Assembly (NCBI GenBank): GCA_036365515.1
Contig: CM070874.1
Location: forward strand, 21,402,709-21,466,708
DNA length: 64,000 nt
Direction of reading: 5' to 3'
DNA from: Torymus aiolomorphi
Taxonomy: Eukaryota > Arthropoda > Insecta > Hymenoptera > Torymidae
The notes under the pieces: generated by a model
What the model saw: the letters and a program-made list of their open reading frames with translations, nothing else
Database searches by the model: none
What the model was told of the DNA's origin: nothing
Shown here: positions 1-10,442 of the stretch, one piece after another
How the letters are laid out: each line of letters starts with the position of its first letter
How positions within the stretch are numbered: position 1 is the first letter of the stretch
Program-made: the position numbers and the translations under genes

Positions 1-1695
1 ATGTGAAATGTTTGATTTGTTTTGATCAGGGAATGTACCCACAAGAAAGGCCAAGTTACTGGCGACTTGCGGAATAGATTCCCTAATATAGTTTTTAGTC
101 TCAGGATATCTAGGGGGTCGGTTTTAAAAAGATGGATTGTTGGTAGAAAGAAACACTTTGTTTTAGGGGAAAACTTTACGGCAACACGAATTAATACATG
201 AAATAGGGTTAATATTTTGGGAAATGTTCTGGCTAACTAGTAGAAACGTTAAGATTGCAAATAAAATTTTACACTTACTTTTATTTTTTTCTCGGTCCTT
301 AGCGGCTTTGATGGTCCGTTGTCTCTGCTGCGTATTTTTATGAAAGGTGTCGGTTGTTTAACTGATTTTAAAATCAATAAATAAATACAACCACGAGAAT
401 CTTTAGTTTTATGCAATCAATTTATTTCAACGGAAAAATATGGGTTACCATTGCACGGTAACTTTGGTTACAAATATAAAATCTTGGTTGGAGCAAACTA
501 AATGGCGCGCACCTTGTAAAATTTTGAAACAAAAAATGCTTGAGTAAGTATAAGGACCTCTTCGGTTGAGGGTTGTGAGAATGAGTGAGACCTCGTCGGT
601 TTGAGGGTGGTTGAGCGCGTGTAAGTGAGCGCGTGTTGAATACCTTGTTGGAGTGACTGCTGGAGAGTGACTGAGAATGTAAAGATGGCTCCCGCGAGTA
701 TTCGCACACTCGGCGGGGCTAGGATTGAACACCCGAGTCGGGGTCTGAAATAGAACTGAGGTTTTTCGTTGGACGCGGTGACGAAGTAAGCTAAGCTTGA
801 GATGGGGCGCAGCCGCTTTCTCCTGTCTTAAGCGTAGAGGGATGTTATTGGTCGCTTAGATTTTTGGGACCAACCCTCACTCAAAATCGGGCGCTGGGAT
901 TCGATAATGAGGCGTCATTATGCATAAACGCTATGAATTGATTGTTAGGCAATAAAAGAGAATTTTTGTTGTCCTACATTCAGCATCAAGATAAATAACC
1001 CACTTTGACATAATGTTTTTTTTATAATAAATAATTTTTAAACTTTAAATACATATAAGAACTGGGCGGTCCCATGACTAATTAAAAAGAATTTACGTTA
1101 AAATATGAAGATTTATTAACAAAAAAGGTGGAAATGAATTAAAAGTTAATTAAAGAAAGGATTTATAATATGAATATTATAATAAATTATAATTAATCTG
1201 TAAATTAAACATTACTCGAAGTAGTTTATTTATGTACAAGAGTTTTATTTTCAAACAAGAAGGTTTTTAAGTAGCGAAATCGTACAAAGGATAATTATAA
1301 ATACATTTAATATCCTATTTTGTATATTAACCGTTAAGGATCAATTAAATACGCGAATAGGAATATTGTTTTGGTATATAAAGGGGTGACAGTTATTATC
1401 AGCGAAATGGTTTAACATAGAAAATATAAACGTCTTAAAATTAGTAAAATTAGACTTAAAACTAAATATGACGGCTTTCGATAGTGCATAAGTTAGAACT
1501 AAAATATAAGTATAAAAGTTACTAAATTTGTATAAACTCTAATGCAATTAATACAAAAGTTTGAATATAAAATAACTTATATCAGATATCTTATACTTCT
1601 ACAAATTTAGACTTAACATGTAAACTTAAAAATAAACTATCTAAATCAACATAAATCTAATATGTGACTAATATAATATATATATATATATATAT
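1..1695. other. No gene recognised; AT-rich flank with a GAGTGAGT-rich patch
   Basis: No reading frame here resembles a protein I know. Positions 540-760 are unusually rich in GAGTGAGT/GAGTGTG-like words and CG, which makes overlapping short open frames on the minus strand; these read as low-complexity by-products. Two overlapping AATAAA words occur at 376-384. The stretch ends in a TA microsatellite (about 1674-1695) that abuts the next element. Confidence 0.5.
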
Positions 1696-2125
1696 GGGGC
1701 ATTCTCTGTCAACGCGACACCCCCTCTTCCCAGAACAATTTTGATCCGAATGGGGTCTACCTGGGCTCAAATGAAAGCTCTTGACTTCTACTTTCGAACG
1801 CCGTCTGGTGATTCCGAAAATTCAAAATGGCGGATCCAATATGGCGGCTGAAAGTCTCGGAATGATGGAAAAACAAGTTTTTCTTCACTCTAATAGCGAA
1901 TCTGATACGAAAATTGTTATTTCTTGCCACTAATATGAAGTTAGCGACATATTTTCTTACTACTACCGTTCAAACCGAGCGGATAAAATTATATTTCAAG
2001 GTCATCTTGAAGGTCAAAAGTTATTTTCTGGATTTTCTGACTAGTATTCCACGAAGCTAGTAGAAAACTTGATTACGATCATAACTAGACTTGACCTTGG
2101 ATCATTTTTCAAGGTCATGATTTCT
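1696..2125 (+). repeat. Left terminal inverted repeat
   Basis: Reverse complement of 4850-5272 with scattered substitutions. It includes a conserved block with the words GATTCCGAAAATTCAAAATGG and AATATGGCGGCTGAAAG. Base mismatches of a few percent indicate an old insertion. Confidence 0.85.
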
Positions 2126-2449
2126 GCCTCTGCATAATTAATGTTTTATTGAACGTTACCTCCTATGAGACATTTGTTCCTTTGTACATATCGTGGGACC
2201 GGCGATCTAAAAATTTCATGTATAAAATCCTTAGAGAAGATAAAGTTCCACAATAGAACTATCAAGTAGTTTTAGCATAACCCATTCTGAACCCCGTGGA
2301 GGTACTACTTCTCTCAGAACATAAAAAAAATTAAAAAAAAGGGGGATAAAAAATAGAAAAACTTGAATATTATAAAAAAAATTCAGTATATTTTCCGATT
2401 GAAAATTAAAGTAGAACAGATACAGACTTAGCAGCATTCGAGTACCTTT

Positions 2450-3865
2450 TCATGATAACTTTCCCGTCACTTGATAATTGAAAAGAATGATGTTTAAGAA
2501 ATGCTTCAAACTATTCGACAAGAATACACATCTTTCATGCTTCAGCTCTGAATCTTCTTTATAATAGTAAATAGCTGGAAAAACAGTGCACTGGTCATTA
2601 TTAAAATGGAAGGCTTGAGATGCATCTTGAACTGCAAAAGAGTAATTCTCAGAATAGTTGAACATTACCAGAACTTCTCCATTGCCTAGATTACTTTTTG
2701 TTTGAGCAATGAAATTACCTTGTTCTTTGGCAATATATGAGTGGGGTTTGAGTATCGCCAATTTGGCATATAATTCATCAACAAATTCTTCAACTGGTAG
2801 AGTTAAATTCTGCAAAGTTGATCTATCCGTTCCTGATCACGCACAGTACTCAATTTGTGAGATATTTGCCCCATCCAATATTTCAAGTAAACGAGACGTA
2901 AGATTTTCAGAACCAGGGCACTTCAAACATTCATCCAAGTGACAGTTAGGTGTAGGATTCTTACACATAATTTGCTGTAAACAATCTTTATAACTACAAA
3001 TGGGTTCTTCTTGATTTTTCGTGAGTTTCTGAATATCGATTGCATCCAACATCAATTTACAATTTTGATGAATGGTGCAAACGCAGACGCTATGCGTTCC
3101 TCTAGCACCAGCAAGAACACAATGTTTTGGTCGTAATTTCGCGAAAGTACTGAATCCTACTTGCACTGTTGGTTCTGCTATCTTGAATAATTCGTAAAGT
3201 TCTCGTAAATCGAAATATAAAAGACGTTTCTGCACCTGAGTCCGCTTTCCATCAATAATAACAGAGACAGTATCTTTTCGACCAGGCATCATCCGACTGT
3301 GCAGATCGTTATTATAACATTCAACAATGACTTCTATTACTGCCTTTGACAAAGTTTTACCATGTTTAGCCGTTGTTGTAGCTAAAATACCTCCACCGGC
3401 TTTGAGTTTTTTCGACTTCCTTACTAAATGTCTTGATGTATTGAATTCACGGGAAATTCGACTAATATTCCAAGTTGATGGGGCGATTGTAAGTATAGTT
3501 AGTTTCAAAGGGTCATTAACTGCTAATCTAGAAAACTTTTCTTTTAATTCTGAAAACATGTCTTCCAATTCGATTTCTCTAGCTGATTGTGTAGCTTCTT
3601 GAACAGATTTATCAATACCAGTGTTTTCTGATGTCGTCTCTATATCCATGTTTTCATATTCGTTGTTGCCTTCGTTATCTCTTGTACCAATAGATGAAAT
3701 GGGAGATCCACATAACTTTCTACACTTACTACAAATTTTTTAATTATCTGGCAAATCTGGAAATCTTCGTTTTAAGTTGTTCGACAACAAGCGTAAATCA
3801 TTACCTATATGACCCTTACCATTGAGAGGGTTGATACAACGATCGGACCGTGCTACAGTAGACAT
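2450..3865 (-). pseudogene. Decayed transposase-like ORF of the 1696-5272 element
   Basis: A single minus-strand frame of about 472 codons runs from an ATG at 3865 and is broken by two in-frame stops, at 3740-3742 (after RRFPDLPDN) and near 2835-2837 (after QIEYCA). The N-terminus has two Cys pairs (CSKC...C) that look zinc-binding. The middle contains GTHSVCVCTIHQN, and the C-terminal part FNYSENYSF with HFNNDQCTVFP. I remember this pattern from a repeat family common in insect and cnidarian genomes, where the third block usually reads as an acidic D-F-S-E-N-Y; here the Asp is Asn (codon AAC). The frame ends early compared with those relatives. It is almost certainly inactive. The family name and reaction are not known to me. 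Confidence 0.7.
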
Positions 3866-4849
3866 ATTCAATCCATCTAAGTAAGTGATAATACTCGAAT
3901 ATAATAACGTAGGACTGTTAGAACAGGTGCTGTGAAAAATGTCTTCGAATTAATTTGAATCCTCCCGAAAATCGATGGGAACTATATGTACGAAACGTTT
4001 AGGAAAGATAATGCACGAAATATAGAACCACAGATACACCAAAGAGTTAGAGTAACAGCCGCACTAAACTTTTAGAGAAGCATCGGTACTTAAAGAGTTT
4101 CGAAAGAGGAATAAAAAAAGTTAGAGAGATTTTAGAAATGTTCTATTGTAAAGTTTAATTACAGGGTTATCAAAAAGTATGGGACCCCCGTATTTTCCCA
4201 GAAACGATATTTTTTGAAAAAGCTAAGGTCATACCGTAAGTAATTTTCAACGAGGATTTGTCTGGTCTGATGACCTTGAATCTGACCTTGTCGTTGACCT
4301 TCAAAGTCAATTCAAAAATTGCAAAATTCAAAAATTTTGCAATTTTTGATCGCATTGTATACGTGTATAGTCACACGGTCTTACACGAACTATAGCATCC
4401 ACGGCATCACGTCGGTTTTTTTCTCTCAGTGCGTATACTGCACGATTTTTGTGCAGGAGGAGCACCAAATCAAAAAAGCAGTAGCAGCACAAATGTGTTT
4501 TACCATTGCCACACTTTTTAGTGCTTCTTCTGCCCTAAACTTTTGTACTCCTGAAGAACGATGAAATAGATTAAATGCGGAACAATTTTAGTGCAACATT
4601 TGCTCTAAAATGGGAGAGTAAAGGACTTAATGTTTAGTTACGAAACAATTCTTGCATTTGGTACTGATACTCTACGCTAACGTGTTTCTTCTCCACCAAA
4701 CTTTTTTCAGTGATTCTGAAATGTTTCAAAGTGTGGATATAACCACAGTTTTTCTGTTACTGTTCCGAATTAAAACCGATTGATAGCATGCATTGAAGAA
4801 GTATAACTGCGAAAGAATCGGTTTATTAAAATTAGAACTCACCATGAAA

Positions 4850-5272
4850 ATGACCTTGAAAAATGATCCAAGGTCAAGTCTAGTTATGATCTTAATCAAG
4901 TTTTCTACTAGTTACATGGAATACTAGTCCGAAAATCCAGAAAATAACTTTTGTCCTTCAAAATGACCTTGAAATATAATTTTAACCGCTCGCTTTGAAC
5001 GGTAGTAGTAAGAAAATATGTCGCAAACTTCATATTAGTGGCAAGAAATAACAATTTTCGTATCAGATTCGCTATTAGAGTGAAGAAAAACTTGTTTTTC
5101 CATCATTCCGAGACTTTCAGCCGCCATATTGGATCCGCCATTTTGAATTTTCGGAATCACCAGACGGCGTTCGAAAGTAGAAGTCAAGAGCTTTCATTTG
5201 AGCCCAGGTAGACCCCATTTGGATCAAAATTGTTCTGGGCAGAGGGGGTGTCGCGTTGACAGAGAATGCTCC
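4850..5272 (-). repeat. Right terminal inverted repeat
   Basis: Pairs with 1696-2125. The last bases are AGAGAATGCTCC against GGGGCATTCTCT at the left, one mismatch near the tip, followed by a TA run. Confidence 0.85.
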
Positions 5273-5539
5273 ATATATATATATATTTTTTATTGGAATC
5301 TATTACTCATTTCATATTATTGGGGCATTGAATTAAAGTGACTGCTAAAACTTATACAGAAGAACGTACAATAATATATATAATAGAATAACCTATTGTG
5401 GAAATAGGTGAGATATTAAAATGTATTACACTGTTAAAAGGATTTGCATTAAATTTAATGAACATGTAAATGAAGCAAATTTCAAGTATGTCAATTAAAA
5501 CCAAATTAATGAAAATACCGGAAAATGAATGTGCAAATA

Positions 5540-6178
5540 ACTTAAAATTAATGCAAATCTGCATTACAATAAATGTAAAGTAATGTGCATAAGTATATGA
5601 AATTTCATGAAAGTCTATGTGCAGTAACTTATAATTAATGCAAATCTGCATCACAGTTAATGCAAATCTTGATTACTATTAATCAAAATCTGCATTACAA
5701 GTAATGCAAATCGGCATTACAATTAATGCAAATCTGCATTACAATTTGTACCAATTGGCATTATAATGAATGCAAATCTGCATTACTATTAATGCAAATC
5801 TGCATTACTATTAATCCAAATCTGCATTACAAGTAATGCAAATCGGCATTACAATTAATGCAAATCTACATTACAAGTAATGCAAATTGGCATTACAATT
5901 AATGCAAATCTGCATTACTATTAATGCAAATCTGTATTACTATTAATCGAAATCTGCATTACAAGTAATGCAAATCGGCATTACAATTAATGCAAATCTG
6001 CATTACAAGTAATGCAAATCGGCATTACAATTGATGCAAATCTGCATTACATTTGTACTAATTGGCATTATAATTAATGCAAATCTGCATTACAATTAGT
6101 GAAAATCTGCATTATAATTAGTGCAAATCTACATTACAATTTATGCAAATCAGCACTGCAATTAATGCAAATCTGCAT
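5540..6178. repeat. Tandem array of an 18-22-bp ATGCAAAT / CTGCATTAC unit
   Basis: About 30 head-to-tail, slightly diverged units of the type TTAATGCAAATCTGCATTAC. Variants alternate between AATCTGCATTAC and AATCGGCATTAC, suggesting a two-unit higher-order period. The unit is partly self-complementary (ATGCAAAT...CTGCAT). ATGCAAAT is the consensus POU-family octamer, so the array is a dense cluster of potential octamer sites; whether it is bound is unknown. Confidence 0.85.
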
Positions 6179-6463
6179 TACGATTCGTCGCCTGAGAGGA
6201 AAAACCTGCCAACTCAGCTTGGCGCGTAAAAAAGTACCAACTCGGCTCGGCGCGTAAGAAAGTGCCAACTGGACCGAGATCGTAAGAACATGCCAATTCG
6301 GCCGAGAATGTAAGGTTGCTAAACCCATCTTCTTACGTTCTCGGCCGAGTTGGCATGTTCTTACGATCTCGTCAGAATTAGAACTTCTTACGCGCCGAGC
6401 CGAGTTGGTACTTTTTTACGCGCCGATCTGAGTTGGGAGATTGTTCCTCTTAGGCTACGAATT
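6179..6463. repeat. Fold-back (inverted-repeat) element, GC-richer than its surroundings
   Basis: Two ~130-bp arms face each other around about 6320. The words GGCGCGTAAAAAAGTACCAA and TCGTAAGAACATGCCAA occur in one arm and their complements in the other. Tips read ATTCGTCGCCTGAGAGGAA and, in complement, ATTCGTAGCCTAAGAGGAA. No coding capacity; probably a MITE or fold-back element landed in the preceding tandem array. Confidence 0.75.
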
Positions 6464-7547
6464 AATGTGTATATATGAATATATCATAGGAAATCTAATA
6501 CAAGCGTTAATTAAAATTAATTAAGAAATCAACTCAGTTTCAAATTAAGAAGTGTTATTTATTTAAAATTAACTTTTATAAAATTAATTGCAATGCTTCA
6601 GCACTGAATGGCACAGAAAAATTTCAGTCGTGACAAACTTGTCATACCGCACGGTTTGAGCGCGAATCTTGCAACTAACTTAACATTTTTGCGTTTTTTT
6701 TTAAATTTAATCTATGACGGCAGGGAAAATGCTGATTCTATTGATATTCTGCGCTTTTAATTGTTTCGTTCAATGTGAGCGCTCGTGTACTAAATTTCTT
6801 AACTACTTTAGATGTAACTGGGATTTAAATCGAGCCTCTTAATAAGTCAAAACATAAGTTAAGATTATACGCTCATTATGTGGCAGAAAGTTTTTATTCA
6901 GTAACTTTTTTTTTTTTAATGTGAAATTCTATTTACATTCCACATATATAATATTTATATATTTTTAACTTGCATTTCAACTTTTACATAGCCTCAGCAC
7001 ACTTTGCGTTGAGTAGATATACTTAATTTTAAACTGTTAGTACTAAAAAATATTTAATTTAAACACGTTGATAAATTCTTTAATTCGTAGTTTTAAAAAA
7101 ATAATATAGTTATAAATGATTTCTTTATAAGTTATTTTGGTAATTAGCAAATTGAAATTAAAACCGATCTGGAAACAAAGATTTTTTTTAATTTTTCGTA
7201 ATTTCTCTTCTTTGGCTATTCCATTCGATTGCGTCGGCGTGAGATAAAAAATACAACTACATCGAACTTTTTCGATGAATGAACGACTCTACCAGACGGT
7301 TATTAGGCTAATTGTTATAAAAATATATTAATTTTTATAATTTTAGTATCCATTTTTTGTCTAATTTTAAACAAAATATTAAAAACCCTAACTATTGCAA
7401 AACTTATTACGCAATTAACTTATTCTAACAAAAAAATTGTTCAAACGATTATTAAATCGTTAATATCTTAAACATGAAAGATAAACAATAAATATTAAAA
7501 AAATATTCCATGAAACTGTAAAAACACTATAAAAAATAGAAGTCGTC
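6464..7547. other. No gene recognised
   Basis: AT-rich spacer with homopolymer runs. No ORF or repeat structure beyond short AT words was recognised. It would contain the 3' UTR and polyadenylation site of the minus-strand gene ending at 7548; I did not find a clean AATAAA on that strand just after the stop. Confidence 0.4.
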
Positions 7548-10436
7548 TTATTCGACATCAATTTTAAATTCATCCGAAAAATCTGAGATTTTTCTAGCTA
7601 AATTGTAAACAGTAGAATCAAAGGTCTTGGCTTGGCGCTTCTTTGACGGTGCCCTTTTCGCTCCTGTAGGTGGGTTGATACGTAAAAATATTCTAAATTG
7701 AAAAAAATATTAGAAAACAAAGGAATTCATTTTTTCCACTTTAATATTAAACACTTACCTTTGTATAAACTCCATAGTTTTTTGTAACTCACGAGGGTAA
7801 CAATACCCATAAACGTAGTAGGACAGGAAACTTATTAAAATTCCATCGAGTGCAGCTCCAGAGTTTAATGCCAACTCTTTATTTACCACAACAGTACACT
7901 TGGAGTTTTCGTCGTAAAGTGATTTTCCTAGAAACGTAATAATGATTATATACTGCAATGATATCTTTAAAACTTATCAAAATAATACCTTTAACAACGA
8001 GCGTTGGATATTTTGTGTCTACTGCCTCAATCACAGCGTCATCAGTCACGTCTTCCTAAAACCAAGTATGTATATAAAACTTATTTTGTTTATTTAAATT
8101 ATTTAAATATTCTTTATTCAACTTACATTTACTATTTTAAATAAAAAACAAATGTTTTCATTAAAATATGCCGCAAGCAATGGAAATACTACTAATAGCT
8201 TAGGTTTCACATCTCTTGTTACAGCAGAGGCTTCAACAGATTCTTTAATAATATCTTTCATTTTAGTTTCTTTTCCCTTCAGTTTTAAAGATTTCAAATA
8301 CTTTCTTGTTGGATTCGCTCTTTTGTTGAGGGCATTTGCATATTCTTGATGAGCATTTTTACCTAACAATCTCGAAGAGTGTTCCAGAAAATACATTTTT
8401 ATTACCATATAAGGCCAGTCCGAAACTATAGCCTTTAAATTTCTGTTTTTATCGTTTAATAAAGCACGAACCGTTGGATATGTTTCATCCATTAATATTT
8501 TAATCTCGGTTCTATTTTCTTCAATATCATCAAGCGTTAATAATCGAAGTCGTTTCTCCTCCTGAGACTGGGCAGTTTCATTTTCAGGTAATACCGGAGA
8601 ATACTCGACACAGCCATACTCATCCTGTTTCTTCTGCAGATTTTCTGATTTGCGTTGCTCTTCTTCCTTATCGCTATCACTATCTGTATCTATTTTTCTT
8701 TTGCTCCGTGAGTTGCGTTTATATAATACCGCATTATAAATTTCCAATCTTACGCTCTCATAGCCGGTCCCCCATGACACTTGGTCTCCAATTGCATCAC
8801 AAAATGTTTCAGGATAAGTCGCGCTCAAAATTTTCGCTATCTCAGTAGCTCTTTTCCTACTTGTGTCTTTGAGTATCTCAATCATGTATTCGACAACTTT
8901 TTGGATTACTATTTTCCGATTTGAGTACGTTAGCTTTTTCCCATCTTTGAGTAGTGTTAAAACTTCAGTAGATATCTTACTAAATACACATGCATCTAAA
9001 TTTAAAGGCTGCACGCCAGACTTTTTAGATGAGCTTGATGATTCATCGATTTGGGTAGGATTACTTTTGTTATCTGAAAGAAACAGAAATTTTATTTCAT
9101 TACGAATAAAGTTAAATAAAGGTCAAAAAGCTCTTACCTCTGGGTATAGTCGCAAGTGCATTGCAATTATTAGGATCGTTTTCTTTTAACTCGCTCACTA
9201 ATTCCGGAGTTGTGTTTACGTCTACGACTGAGAGAATGACAACGTCTCTTGCCTGCTTGGCGTAATCTAAGAGGATATCATCATCGTCGATTTCGGTACC
9301 ATCCTGTTCTAAAATCAACTAAAAAAAGATTCATTTCTTATGTTTTTTACAGCAGAGTCTGCAACATTTAAAATAAGAGAACTTTCTGTTCAAATATAAA
9401 ATTCCAACAACATGGACTTTATATTTTTAAATATTATTCACATTACATTGAAATAGCGATAGGAATGTCAGAGAAGTATCTTCTGCATATCTGAACTAAT
9501 TAAATTTAATTTAATCCTTATAGAAATCGTCCATTTTTCTTACATTTGTTTAACGATTTTTCGAATATTTTCCAGCTATTTTATAATGATTTCGGCCAAC
9601 TCGCCATAAAATGATTAAAAAATTTTGGAAAAATTGTTTCACAAATGGAAGAAAAATTGACGATTTCCACTAACATGGGCATGTGTTAGCGTTATCGAAG
9701 ATACGAGTTCAAAGATAGCGTAAAAAGATAATTAAGGATGAAGCGCCACTAATTGCTTATGAATTAAGAAAGTTAAACGAATTGTAAAAAGAATAAAATT
9801 ACCTTATAAGTTACATCTTCTCGAAGGCTTAATTTTCCTATTACCGTCTCAATGATTGAAGACACACTTTCTCCTTTTATTAGTATTCTCTTATACCCTG
9901 GTGATCCGACTTTAAATAAAGACATTCTGTAATTTAAAATGAAAAATGAAATAAACCTTATAAGTAAAACCCTATACTGCAAAAACGCTATATTTCAGAT
10001 TTTGAGTTTTTAATAAATAACAATCATAAACAAGAAAATCAAAATAGAATTTATACTTTTTAGTCTTAAAACATACATTTTTTAATAAAAACTTTCAACA
10101 AATATATTCATTTGAACCTTATAAGAAGGTTGGACTAGTCAATACGGTGGTCAGCTAAAACCACGAATGTTCAGTATATACTTATTCAAGAGGAAGCAAT
10201 TAAGTTTGATAGAATTGATTTATCAAAGTTATATTAATAACTGAAACCATAGACACACAAGTTATGGAAAACGATATTTTTTTATAATTATACTATGTTA
10301 ACTTAGAGCGCACAGTGTAAATTATAATATTTATGAAAATTAGATTGGTTGACCTTCAAAAATCAAACTGACGAATTTATTTAATAATATTTTATAAAAA
10401 TTTTATAACAATAACTTACACAATAATATGGTGCAT
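7548..10436 (-). CDS. CIDE-N domain / SAMD3-like protein, spliced (downstream part of the C2H2-transposase locus)
   Basis: Reconstructed exons on the minus strand: 10436-10420, 9926-9803, 9318-9138, 9073-8127, 8055-7989, 7927-7759, 7692-7548 (TAA). All introns are GT-AG, phases agree at every junction, and the product is ~549 aa (543 if the ATG at 9925 is used). Residues ~10-85 resemble a CIDE-N/CAD domain: the block LILEQDGTEIDDDDILL has the acidic EDGT-x-x-DDDD signature of DFF45/CIDE proteins. The middle is helical and charged (acidic/basic stretch near 8650-8700). The C-terminal ~170 residues, ending YPRELQKTMEFIQR then a basic tail, resemble the non-SAM part of SAMD3-like proteins that are repeated in fish genomes. 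CIDE-N domains mediate protein-protein contacts; I infer an adaptor or regulatory role, not a nuclease. It is in frame with the upstream ORF across one UGA. Intact splice sites argue against a dead copy. It could be a transposon accessory gene or a domesticated one. Confidence 0.78.
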
Positions 10437-10442
10437 AAGTCA
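10418..10442 (-). other. UGA-CUU-AUG junction followed by a splice donor
   Basis: The 869-aa ORF ends in TGA (10442-10440), followed in the same frame by CTT, then ATG (10436-10434), four more codons and a donor (GTAAGT from 10419). Splicing to the acceptor at 9928-9927 keeps that frame into the CIDE-N exon. One mature mRNA would thus hold two ORFs in one frame separated by a single UGA. UGA followed by C is the leakiest stop context known in animals, and a stop-to-AUG gap of 3 nt would also suit reinitiation. Confidence 0.6.

Larger units (their letters stand above)
1696..5272 (-). mobile_element. DNA transposon with ~420-bp terminal inverted repeats, superfamily not assigned
   Basis: The first bases (GGGGCATTCTCTGTCAACG) reappear in reverse complement at the other end, with one base changed, and the match continues for about 420 bp on each side. 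Both ends are embedded in TATATA, so a TA or AT-rich target duplication is likely but cannot be delimited. The interior holds one decayed minus-strand transposase frame (2450-3865), and 4160-4345 is rich in GACCTTG words. The arms contain short GACCTTGA words also seen in the element at 59864-63122, but the termini differ. The superfamily is unknown to me. Confidence 0.8.

Noticed and set aside
421..900. Gene or LTR in the GAGTGAGT-rich patch
   Set aside because: No protein motif, no paired terminus and no clear TG..CA boundary.
5540..6178. CRISPR array
   Set aside because: Short repeats have no unique spacers; it is a continuous tandem array, and the genome is eukaryotic.
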